Positions 49,176 to 57,781 of a stretch of DNA of 64,000 bases are shown here, piece after piece. Position 1 is the stretch's first letter. Every line of letters begins with the position of its first letter. The position numbers were made by a program, and so were the translations under genes. This DNA comes from Kwoniella bestiolae CBS 10118 (taxonomy: Eukaryota > Basidiomycota > Tremellomycetes > Tremellales > Cryptococcaceae), in contig NC_089242.1 of assembly GCF_000512585.2 (NCBI RefSeq), positions 2,046,001 through 2,110,000 of the forward strand. Reading direction: 5' to 3'. Below the pieces are notes generated by a model. That model saw nothing but the letters and a program-made list of their open reading frames with translations, made no database searches and was not told the origin of the DNA.

Positions 49176-50018
49176 TTATATTTGTCCGCGTACGAATTGG
49201 TCACATCGCTCGATCCAGTACTGAGTTGACCTCAAAGTCTTAATTGTCTTACCATGACAATGTTCTGTTGATTTTCCATTCCCGCTTTGAAACGTTGCAG
49301 CCGCAGTGGAGGACGAGTAAAAATCCGGGAAATCAGTGTCGGATGGTAGACTGAAAGCCATCGACATGAGAGGGATGACCCATTTCGGATCCAACCTTGA
49401 TAGCCTGTTCCACAATGTCGAATGCGGGGTGATAGGCTTATCGCCATTGAGGAAGCCTTCTTGACCCATCTTCCTCAAGGCCTTGCCACCCATCTCCCTA
49501 TCGTCCAACTTCGAAGCTAGCTCCAACCACTTCCACGGATAATTGTCTATCAAATTTTGCATCCTATCTTTCAATACTTTGATGATGGATGATGATATCT
49601 CGTACTTTTCACATAATTCAATGAGAGATACCGTATCTTCCAGATCACTCATCGGGCAGATAGGTTGAGTGGAACCGAGGATAACGATGAACCATTCTGA
49701 GACTTTCTCGCTAGCTTCTATGTGAATAGCCTTGGCCAGGGCGTCAACGTAACATTCGTCGAAATTGACATTTGGCGAGTCGGGATGCGATTCTGGTTGA
49801 GGAAAAGAGAATGCGGTCGCGAAGACTTGGCTACAAAGACTATAAGCAGATCTCTACGATAATGGAATTTATGCGAATACTGACCTGGAAAAGAGAAGAT
49901 CTTCCTTGAATACCGCGAAGTGCAGATTATCGCTAGCAACCAAAATAACCTGTTGGGGGAATCTGAATTTATATCTCGGATGAAATCTAGGCGATGTCCT
50001 GATATCTTGAGCAGACAT
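49176..50018 (-). CDS. BTB/POZ-type domain protein
   Basis: Two exons (50018-49885 and 49839-49176, intron 45 nt) give 798 nt, or 265 residues. The N-terminus reads MSAQDIRTSPRFHPRYKFRF, then QQVILVASDNLHFAVFKEDL, then LFSSLCSQVFATAFSFPQPE. This is the pattern of a BTB fold: a short strand ('ILVASDN-HFAVFK'), then the 'L...S..F' helix. A helical middle part (VDALAKAIHIEASEKVSEWF and DTVSLIELCEKYEISSSIIK) fits the BTB helical extension with its surveillance of a column of Leu/Ile. Such small stand-alone BTB proteins are common and poorly studied in basidiomycetes. Interaction with a cullin-3 ligase is possible but not shown. It has no Kelch, MATH or zinc-finger partner domain. Confidence 0.75.
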
Positions 50019-50498
50019 GGCAAAGCTGATTTGTAGTTCGATAATCATTTATCTCCCTGTTCAGTCTGGCTTTTGCGGTCTGTTGGGAAACTAAGGTGAA
50101 AGTAGAGTATAGCTGATCGTGTTCAGGGTTACAGATAACCGAGTAAGGTAGGAGATTACCGGGTCTATGCGGTACAGTACCCATGCGTGATGACATGCAG
50201 TGTATGTCGTACTGGATATATACACATACATGACTATGAAATACGGTATCCAGATATCCGATGATGTATTAGCTCTATTCCTATAATCCCAACAAACGAT
50301 GATATAGTGTTAATCCGAAACATGAGAATGATATATAGACAGATGGTTGATATGATATGACAAATTAGATTAAAATAAGATATATTCCCCCATGCGCTTC
50401 TCGACTCCTTCCTCCCCTCCCTCCCCTCCCCTCCCCCTGGTCTCGTCCCATTGACCTCCTCCAAGCCTATAACCCAATACCTCACAGAGGCACACCAC
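50019..50498. other. Intergenic region with a G-quadruplex motif
   Basis: This 480-base spacer lies between two minus-strand genes: the 3' flank of the 606-residue protein gene and the promoter of the BTB gene. It is AT-rich except for the C-tract at 50411-50437. Confidence 0.45.
50411..50437 (-). repeat. Five-run G-quadruplex motif in the 3' flank
   Basis: On the minus strand five G runs (5, 4, 4, 3, 4) are separated by single A bases, an excellent G4 pattern with one-base loops. It lies 62-88 bases past the stop of the 50.5-52.6 kb gene and is in sense orientation to it, so it would also be present in that gene's 3' UTR if transcription reaches it. Confidence 0.8.
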
Positions 50499-52593
50499 CT
50501 AAAAAGCCTTCTTGATCTCGAAAGGCGACCTTAGCTCCTCCAACATCCCACTCCGTCTAGGAACCACCACGCTCAATCCATTTCCACCAAACTTCATCCC
50601 AGCAATTGCCTTCTGCCTCTTATTCTCCCTATCCCTCTCAGAATGAGCAGTAAGACTAGTCATCGACAAACTACTGCCAAATCCAGCTCGACATCCCCCA
50701 GCAGAAGGTCCAGAATCAGATAAAGATCGATTGAGCGGTATCGGTCTCATGGACCTCTTCAGCCCTCCGCCATTTACTGATATACTGGGGTTTGGCTTGG
50801 GGTCATTGAGTGAGATGGACCTTGAAGTCATGGGTGAGCTGGACGCGCTTCCTGTGAAAGGTAATTTGAGGGGTAACGATCCTAAAGATAGGTTCGAGAA
50901 TGCTTCTGAAGGTGATGAGGCTCTATCTCTAGATGTATTCCTATGTTGAGGGAAGGCTGATTGTTCAGGGGAGTTGACAGTCAGAGTGATTGATGGAGCA
51001 TCTCTAATTGGAGGTTGGACCAGTGGAGGAGGGTTCATAGGAGTAGAAGATACAGTCGGGGTGGAGCATTGGGAGCCCAATGGACCAGGTTGGAGTAATC
51101 CGGAGAAAGTCTGATTGACAGGTGTGATAGGTGCTTCCTCAGCCATATCTACATCCAGTAGTCCTCCGATACTTTCAGATTCCTCGCATTGACTGGATAT
51201 AGACGATGGAGGGGAAGAATGTAATGTCGATGCAGGACTTGATACCGATCTGTGCATTTCTGGTCTGACCATTCTAGTCGGCGATCCAGGTCGAAACTCA
51301 GTATCGATATCGTCCAATGCGAAGTCGTCCACCTCCCCATTGCCAGCAGCTTTAGAGTGCTCTCTTGCGAAGTCTTCTGATGTGAATGATCGACCACGTT
51401 GTAAGAGTGATGCGGGTCGAGGAAGATAGTTTGAAGGGGCAGAGAAGGGGAAGGGTTTGCGCATGGTGGTAGGGAGGTTGAACGAGAACGTGAGGGCTGA
51501 AAAGGTCCAAGAATCAACAATTACATTCCCAAAACCGCTGTGTTATGGGGTAGGGACTTACGAGATGAAAGTCCGGATCCAGAGTGCAGCACTTCATTCT
51601 CGCCTTGAGCATTGACCTGCAGATTGCTCGATAGCCTAAAGACAATAGCAGCCATCAGTGACTATATTAAGAAGTAGATTGATGAACAATCCGACTCACC
51701 TCAAAGCCTCCTGGAACGTCTGCGGCTTCTCATCCCCATACAGACTATCCATACTATGTTGTTGCCTGTTCATCTTCTGACCTCCAGACCCGATCGCGCA
51801 CAGGACAGCCAATCTAGGTCGCTGAGGCTTCATCACTGCATCTCCCTTCTCCTCTGCAGGCAAGGGAATTATCGAGTCCGATTCCTGTCGTCTGTGTCCA
51901 CCGATACTATGCATACTTTCCTTTCTAGCCAGGTCGAACAGCCTCTGTCGGGTAGATTGCCAAGAGTGTTTCCATTTCGCCGAAGAGGGTATAATGCCCG
52001 TTGGTGTTATATCTTCATTTACCAGTTTAGTGTTACTGGTAGTAGAGAAAGTGAATCCGTTGTTATCTATCGAAGGTGATTTACGAGTCTCAGAATTGAT
52101 CAGATGTGTAGTTATTTCGTCCAGGGCGCTTGGGGGTGGTAGAGTTCCGGGTGGGTAGGCTGTTCGTAAAGCCCTTGGTGGGTGAGCGAGGTACTATCGT
52201 TCGGAGCAGGAGGTTAGTATGGACCTTCACTTTCAATATGTACTTGACCCAATACAAAGACTCAACGAGATGAGACTCACGCTCTGTAACAACCCATCTT
52301 CCTCTTCCGACCAGTCCTCTTGAGCTGCCTCCTTTTCTCCCAAAACAATCTCCAAAGGCTTCATATCGAATGAAGGGGTATCGGGAGTCATGACCATTGG
52401 ACCTTGTTCAAAAGGTAATGGAGTGGATGGATTGGGTGTATGCGGTGTACGGACATCTTCTACCATCAAGAGACTGTTCTCGTGAAGACGATAAGCCTCG
52501 ATAGAAGAGAACCACGGGCAGAGTGACTTACGAAGATTTCGTTGCGGGTAGGGTGAGAGAAGGCAAGTTTGGTCTTCTGGTTTGTAGAGGCAT
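50499..52593 (-). CDS. Unidentified 606-residue Ser/Pro-rich protein, MCB-linked
   Basis: Exons 52593-52532, 52473-52281, 52193-51700, 51635-51562 and 50499-51496 sum to 1821 nt with all junctions in frame. The start MPLQTRRPNLPSLTLPATKS leads to LLMVEDVRTPHTPNPSTPLP, which is rich in S/T-P pairs. Next come MKPLEIVLGEKEAAQEDWSE (then EEDGLLQSYLAHPPRALRTA), WKHSWQSTRQRLFDLARKES and RPRLAVLCAIGSGGQKMNRQ. The C-terminal 330 residues are Ser/Pro-rich with many S-P sites. They end with KRQKAIAGMKFGGNG and LEELRSPFEIKKAF. I do not recognise a family. Multiple S/T-P sites and an ACGCGT box 170 bp upstream suggest a CDK-regulated G1/S protein. That is inference. Confidence 0.75.
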
Positions 52594-52762
52594 TGTTACT
52601 GATTTACTGATTGGGATCGGTACCAGGAGGTGAGAGGTTGGTTGTGATCGTTGGTGAAAGGTGAAAAGGGCGATCAACGTCCGTACTTTAGGTTATTCTC
52701 GTCTGAGTCCAGCTCGATCCCCTTGACCTATATACTATCGCCAGCCTGATTTGACGTAGCGA

Positions 52763-52768
52763 ACGCGT
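52763..52768. promoter_or_regulatory. ACGCGT (MCB) box upstream of the 606-residue protein gene
   Basis: A single perfect, palindromic ACGCGT lies 170 bp before the ATG at 52593. Alone it could be chance, but three such boxes at the same distance from POL2 make it notable. Confidence 0.5.
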
Positions 52769-53165
52769 AGACGAACCGAGAGAGGCTGTTATTTGCCCAG
52801 TCGTCAAGAGCAAGCTAAACAATTAAACAAGATGATGGAATTCGGATATCGACCGACACCTAAGGGTTTCGTCAGGGGATATCGATAATGACGGTCGGTT
52901 GTGGTGTATTTGGCGTTGAAGTCTATTCAATCTGTTTCGATATCGCCTGGATCATATACGAACACAATTTCCTTCCCGTACGTTTTCTAAACGGATGAGC
53001 ACTTGCGATAGTGTTATTGTATCGGTCAAATTGTCGAGATAGTTGTAGTATTTTCCTAGTGATATGATCTGAAAGTTCGAAGATATAGCGGAACCGATCA
53101 AGATACGAGTATTGATTATAGATAGGGGAACCGAACAATTGATAAAAACTTCTTTCTTGATTTTA

Positions 53166-53500
53166 TCAATGAGAAGTACGTATATGCTTACAAAGAACCT
53201 TCTTCAGAGGTGGTGGTTTGGGTGTCTCTCGACGTGTCTGCCAGTAATATCTTCGTTTTTTGGTAGTTGCTCTTTTCTGATCTTCGTGTAGACGTGGTCT
53301 ATCGTAAGGATTCCTGTAGAACGCGTTTTTGACTGAAAAGATGGGAGGAAGAGAGTTTAATGTTGGGATAACGATAGAATTACGTGGTGGCTTTTTCGAT
53401 GATGCTTTTACGAGAGATGAGATGCACAAGACCGGATTTGAGTGGAGAGGGGTAGTGAGGGAGGGGAGATGCCGATGAGGTCGAGCGTGAATAGTTTTTC
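53166..53500 (-). other. Possible small spliced basic protein, weak candidate
   Basis: On the minus strand a segment reads KNAFYRNPYDRPRLHEDQKR, then TTKKRRYYWQTRRETPKPPP and LKKVL. It looks more protein-like than its surroundings. It is preceded by a good 3' splice site (TTTTCAG, at about 53335) and a GTAATT donor about 53 bases upstream. Joined to the frame VKASSKKPP it stays open for about 90 codons further upstream, but that frame has no ATG before a stop. It may need another upstream exon, or be chance. No family is recognised. Confidence 0.2.
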
Positions 53501-54102
53501 TGAACGACGTGAGGGATGATCGTGTATGATATTGTACAGTAGATGATGATGGTGGACAGATGAGTCTGAAGCTGAGGAAAATCGAGGAAAGACGAACGAG
53601 CTAAGTGATGACTCCGATCTTCAAATCCATGTCTAAATGAGATGACGGTGGATATAGATGTTCTTTGTCCTTCCCCGCTGGTTGATGGGATCACATCGGC
53701 TCAAAGCTTGTTCCATGATGTAACAGGGTAATCGAATAAGCGCCCTTGTGCCTACCAGATAATTGGGATTTCTCAAAGGAATCTACCAAACCTATTGAAT
53801 CTCTTACTGTACCTCGATGTCGTCTCCCACCGAGATCAAGTGCCTTCACTCTACCGACAAAGGTACATAGAGTCCGTCACCATGACGACCTTCAACATCC
53901 CCGTCCCATCCCATCTCATGTCCATGGATGTCACTCGGGTGTAGCGACAAGCGATAGAATCCAAGAAGAACGCGACAACACCCAAGAAAACAAGAGAACA
54001 AGAGAGTCTCGGATATAATGCATAAACTGTGTAATAAAACCAGGAACGATCAAAGCAGTGTCGGTGTCGGGTAAATTACATTAAAGTTTAAGGAATCACA
54101 AG

Positions 54103-54124
54103 ACGCGTTTTACCATTGACGCGT
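54103..54124. promoter_or_regulatory. Pair of ACGCGT boxes in gene-poor region
   Basis: Two perfect boxes lie 16 bases apart start to start. There is no recognised gene within 1 kb on either side to which they clearly belong. Confidence 0.4.
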
Positions 54125-55218
54125 CGCACTTTCCCAGTATGGTAGTCACTTATATGCATGTAAGTTGAGCTACCTTGTACGCCTCATTCTGCAACCATAC
54201 GATACACGATATACGACGACGTCAACGGCGATCAACCCATGATCAACTCACCCGCCAAGCTATTCTCACGGTATAGTCGTAAGCCTCATAATCCAGCAGA
54301 ACGGTAAAGCCGCGGATCGGACCTAACAGAATCGCGATGATCTGTGTGTCCAGTTTAATGAGATATGGTATGGGCGAGATCTGATCCAGGTCGTCACGTT
54401 TCATCTATACGATGGCGTGCCCCTTGCAGTCAGAGTATACCAGAGTGCCTGTAACATTGGCACTGTGGTAAGCTCGGTGGACGGACCTGATAATGGCAAC
54501 AAGCAACAAGCAGAGCATCACGCCACGCCGCATGGCTCGGAAGGAATGTATCATCAAAGTAAGGAGTGATAAACAACAAAGGATTCACTGAACACTGTAT
54601 AACGTGTGAAGACTATAGCTATAGTCGCATATACCAATCCAGAACACCAAATCCGCCTTCTACCAAGTGGCAAGGTCAGTAAATCAAGCTACAGGCCAGT
54701 ACAGAAGATCCGTCGTGGGGCCTTCTGCCGAGTGTAGACCAATCCGAAGCACAAAAATCATCTTCGTTTCATTGGTCGGCCTTTGGAGCAAGCCCCATAC
54801 TATCCCATTCGGAGATAATTTCCAAGAGACCTTCCTCCCCAAAACGACAAGACCTCTTTTCATCTTCTGTCTGTCCCTTGACATCGCGATGATCACGCAA
54901 TGAGTCCGACCAGCATCAAAGGAGGAATCAACTGCCTACGAATTGACCTGGACTGAGTGCTGTTCTTTTCCCGAAGTTTCCCTCTCTGCCTCTCGGTCAA
55001 CCGACTTCCTACTCCTCTCGTTTTACTCTGCGCTCGGTTTTGGAGCGATCATCCAGATTCAGTCGGTTCTCCTCGATCCATCTATATACAGCTTCGCCGC
55101 TTTACGGAAACAATCAAAACATTTCATTTTTCACAAATACCGTTATCAATCTCAGTACTTTCAACTGACAGTGCTAATACAATAATCAGTTATTGATACT
55201 CCTAACATACAAGTACTC

Positions 55219-55878
55219 ATGACCGATCTCATCCAACCCCAACCTCAATCCCAGCTCAACAACCCACCTTCACCTCCCGAAGAATTCCTCCAAACTCCCT
55301 TGACCGAGACCCCGCAGCCACCCACTGTAGCCCAAGCTCCGGCTGAAGCTCCAGGAGAGATCGACGACATAACCTCAGGGTCCATAGGTGTAATCCGCCG
55401 AACGACCATCCCCTTCCTGGCGAAACATCGTTTCTCGCGCTTCATCTCTCCCCCAGCCTCTCCCTCACCACCCCTCAAAGACAGAAACGGGGATGTTCCC
55501 TTCCCCAGACAATCCAATACCCCCTCTCCCTGTCCTTCCGTCTCCCTCTCTCACCAAGCTAAACATTCTTCAGCACCCACGACCGGGATCGACTCATACG
55601 CATTAAGCAAAGATTCAGCCCTGATGGATTTTTACAAAGGTTCGCTGGAACTTACTCCCCTACCTCGATTTGAGGATTCTCAGAGCTACTTCGTAGGATG
55701 GGATCAGACTCCGCCAGCAGGAAGAGGACAGGGGTGCGTGAGTGAGACTGAAGCTGGGTGGAGTAGGTCGGGAGTTAGGGGTTGGAGCTTTGTGGGTAAG
55801 GCTTGGAGCGATATGGTTGATGAGCGACGGGGTGGCGATGCGGGGAAAAAGAGAGGGTGGGGGTGGTTGACTGTCTGA
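55219..55878 (+). CDS. Intronless Pro/Ser-rich protein, unidentified
   Basis: A single open frame of 219 residues starts MTDLIQPQPQSQLNNPPSPP and follows a T/C-rich leader. The middle has SGSIGVIRRTTIPFLAKHRF, then SRFISPPASPSPPLKD, which looks like a short conserved element with phosphorylatable S-P sites. The C-terminus has LMDFYKGSLELTPLPRFEDS, then YFVGWDQTPPAGRGQG, and a Trp-rich end (GWSFVGKAWSDMV and KKRGWGWLTV). No signal peptide or membrane segment is visible. I do not recognise the family. Lack of introns is unusual here, where nearly all other genes are split. Confidence 0.6.
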   Translation: MTDLIQPQPQSQLNNPPSPPEEFLQTPLTETPQPPTVAQAPAEAPGEIDDITSGSIGVIRRTTIPFLAKHRFSRFISPPASPSPPLKDRNGDVPFPRQSNTPSPCPSVSLSHQAKHSSAPTTGIDSYALSKDSALMDFYKGSLELTPLPRFEDSQSYFVGWDQTPPAGRGQGCVSETEAGWSRSGVRGWSFVGKAWSDMVDERRGGDAGKKRGWGWLTV

Positions 55879-56336
55879 TTCAGTTTGGGTCTTGGTGGAT
55901 TTGGAGGTGATGCGGAAAGATAGGCACGAGCAGGGGGACAAAAAGGAGAGAGGAAGAGGTAACACCAAGATCAGTGGTAAACAGCAATCGATAAGATCCG
56001 AAACTGCCAACGAGGAAAAGGTCAGGGAAAATGTACATAGATATATCGTAGACGACGTGAACGGAACAATGCAACTATTCTTTTGGGTTATAACACCGGG
56101 ATTCCACTGTGACATATGTGCCATACTCCCGAGATAGCAAACATCATGTTTGCAGATCCGCAATGCATCATATTATACTATAACTTCGTCATCAAATGTG
56201 TATTATCATTATTATCGTCATTATAATCTACGGCGACACAAGAGACGTATGATACAAGCGATACTGAAACCAGCGAGTCGTGGCTCAAGAATATCGACTT
56301 TTCTTCATGCACACGCAAGACTATATCAGATGTTTC
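55879..56336. other. Convergent intergenic region
   Basis: This 458-base spacer lies between two genes ending toward each other. No gene is supported. Confidence 0.4.
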
Positions 56337-57055
56337 CTACTTCATCTTCGCCTCTTCCCGCTTCTTCACTAAATCCTCATGCGACCCCATCCTACTTGAC
56401 ATAGGACTCGACATGGGACTGCTAGAGGGGGAGGGTGTATCATACCCTTCCACGTGGACACTGAGGTTGGGAGATGACTCCGTGGGAGTGACATATCCCT
56501 GTTGACGCGAATCTTCTGTTCCCACCTCCTCGCAAGAGAAAGATATACTCGTCTTGACTGGTATACCTGGCGTCCCAGACTGAGTATCAGTTCCGGAACC
56601 AAGAGCTAGAGAATCACACGAGATGTAGTATAACAAATGATTGAATTGAATTCACCATCTCCACCGCCAACCTCACCTTTCTCCAAATCCCCCCGTCTAC
56701 TCCTAACCTTCCACTCCTCCTCAAACTCCTCATCCTTCCCAAACCTATTCATCCGTCTCCTCCGTCTATACCACCATCCCCCCAGCGCAATGAGAATCAA
56801 CACCCCCGATACCCCTCCCCCGACAGCCAGGTAGGTAGGTAATGACCTAGCGAGCGATTGGAGCGCAGAGGAAGTTAGGGGGTTATGCGAGGGCGAGAGG
56901 GGTTCGAGGGAGGATGACCAGTCCGAGGAAGATGATGCTGTACTTGAAGATGATAGGGGTGAAGTGGAGGATAACGCCGTGGAGGTGGGGAGTGTTGAGG
57001 TTGATGAAGGAGGGGAGAGAGAACCGGTCTCTATTCCTGTCGTGCTTGAGGCCAT
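56337..57055 (-). CDS. Single-pass Ser/Thr-rich membrane protein
   Basis: Two exons (57055-56656 and 56605-56337) total 669 nt, or 222 residues. Residues 1-70 are almost pure Ser, Thr, Pro and Leu, as in heavily O-glycosylated ectodomains. One membrane segment, YLAVGGGVSGVLILIALGGW, is followed by WYRRRRRMNRFGK. The positive-inside rule therefore puts the N-terminus outside and the 120-residue tail in the cytosol. The tail has EEFEEEWKVRSRRGDLEKGE and a Ser/Pro end with DTPSPSSSPMSSPMSS. There is no cleavable signal peptide with this start. An upstream ATG in the same frame (57220) would add a short basic/hydrophobic segment. Layout recalls fungal wall-stress sensors of the Mid2 type, but no specific motif proves it. 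Confidence 0.68.
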
Positions 57056-57781
57056 CTTGGCTGGCGTCGTGGACGTTTCTTTCGTGTGGCTGCCGAAGAA
57101 TACTGTAGATCGAAGATTTGAAATTGCTCGTTCTGATTTGAGTAAGTTACGGTAGATGGCAAGACGAAGATATTGTAGATGGTATGGTATTATAGATAAC
57201 GAGGAAAGATGGCGCCACACCTGTTGGTCGAGATTGAAATTACTACTGCACGATATTATACTTCAATACCCTAGAAACCTGCGCTGCTTATGTGACATGA
57301 AACTGAAAAAGAAATTATGCTAAAACAAGAAAGATGCGATCAAAGCGTTCGCTCTAGTATTTATGCATTCTCCTTCGATCCAATCGCTGGTGTTATGCTA
57401 ACGATTGTTTAAAGACACCAAGGGAGTTGTAGATGGTCGTTCAACCTTGTTAGGCTTTAATCAAACCTGCCACTAAGTCATTCCCCCTCCTTTGGACCCC
57501 TAACCCTGAATGGCAAAAGCGAAGGATCTGGTAAGATCCACCTACTCACTGAAAAGGCAAACACCTCAAGCACGTTTGAATTACATGAGATACATGCGAC
57601 ATATCAGATCTCTTCACAAATGACAAGTAACCCTCCAACGTGCTCCAATAAGACAAGACACCGTATCATACGAATACACCTTCACTACATCCTAAACAAC
57701 ATCTCTTCCGCCTCTGCTCGCGGACCCTTCATCTAGCCTCATGCTTGACCTCCATCTACCATCTAATTCTGGTGCCATTTC
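57056..57781. other. Intergenic region between membrane protein gene and RFC1
   Basis: This 726-base gap contains the promoter of the membrane protein gene and the RFC1 3' UTR (both minus strand). No gene or strong motif is seen. Confidence 0.4.

Larger units (their letters stand above)
52594..55218. other. 2.6 kb gene-poor region with scattered ACGCGT boxes
   Basis: This is the longest gap in the window. It contains ACGCGT at 52763-52768, 53321-53326, 54103-54108 and 54119-54124, an ACGCGA near 53965, and a 9-bp inverted repeat (TTGATAAAA...TTTTATCAA) at 53139-53169. Open frames are short, and the only one worth listing is a basic minus-strand segment near 53.2 kb. The last 250 bases before 55219 are T/C-rich and look like a promoter and leader for the gene at 55219. 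Confidence 0.45.

Noticed and set aside
48833..49204. In-frame extension of the POL2 frame upstream of the chosen ATG
   Set aside because: The extra residues are not like any Pol2 N-terminus, and they run through the MCB promoter cluster. MSSRGSFRGRGRGGG at 48832 is a normal start.
53746..54018. 90-codon + strand frame in the gene-poor gap
   Set aside because: It does not begin with a true ATG, has no splice partners and no protein-like blocks.
57056..57220. Longer start (57220) for the Ser/Thr-rich membrane protein
   Set aside because: The added segment has no clear signal peptide. The downstream ATG at 57055 leads directly into the Ser/Thr region. It remains possible and is noted in the gene entry.
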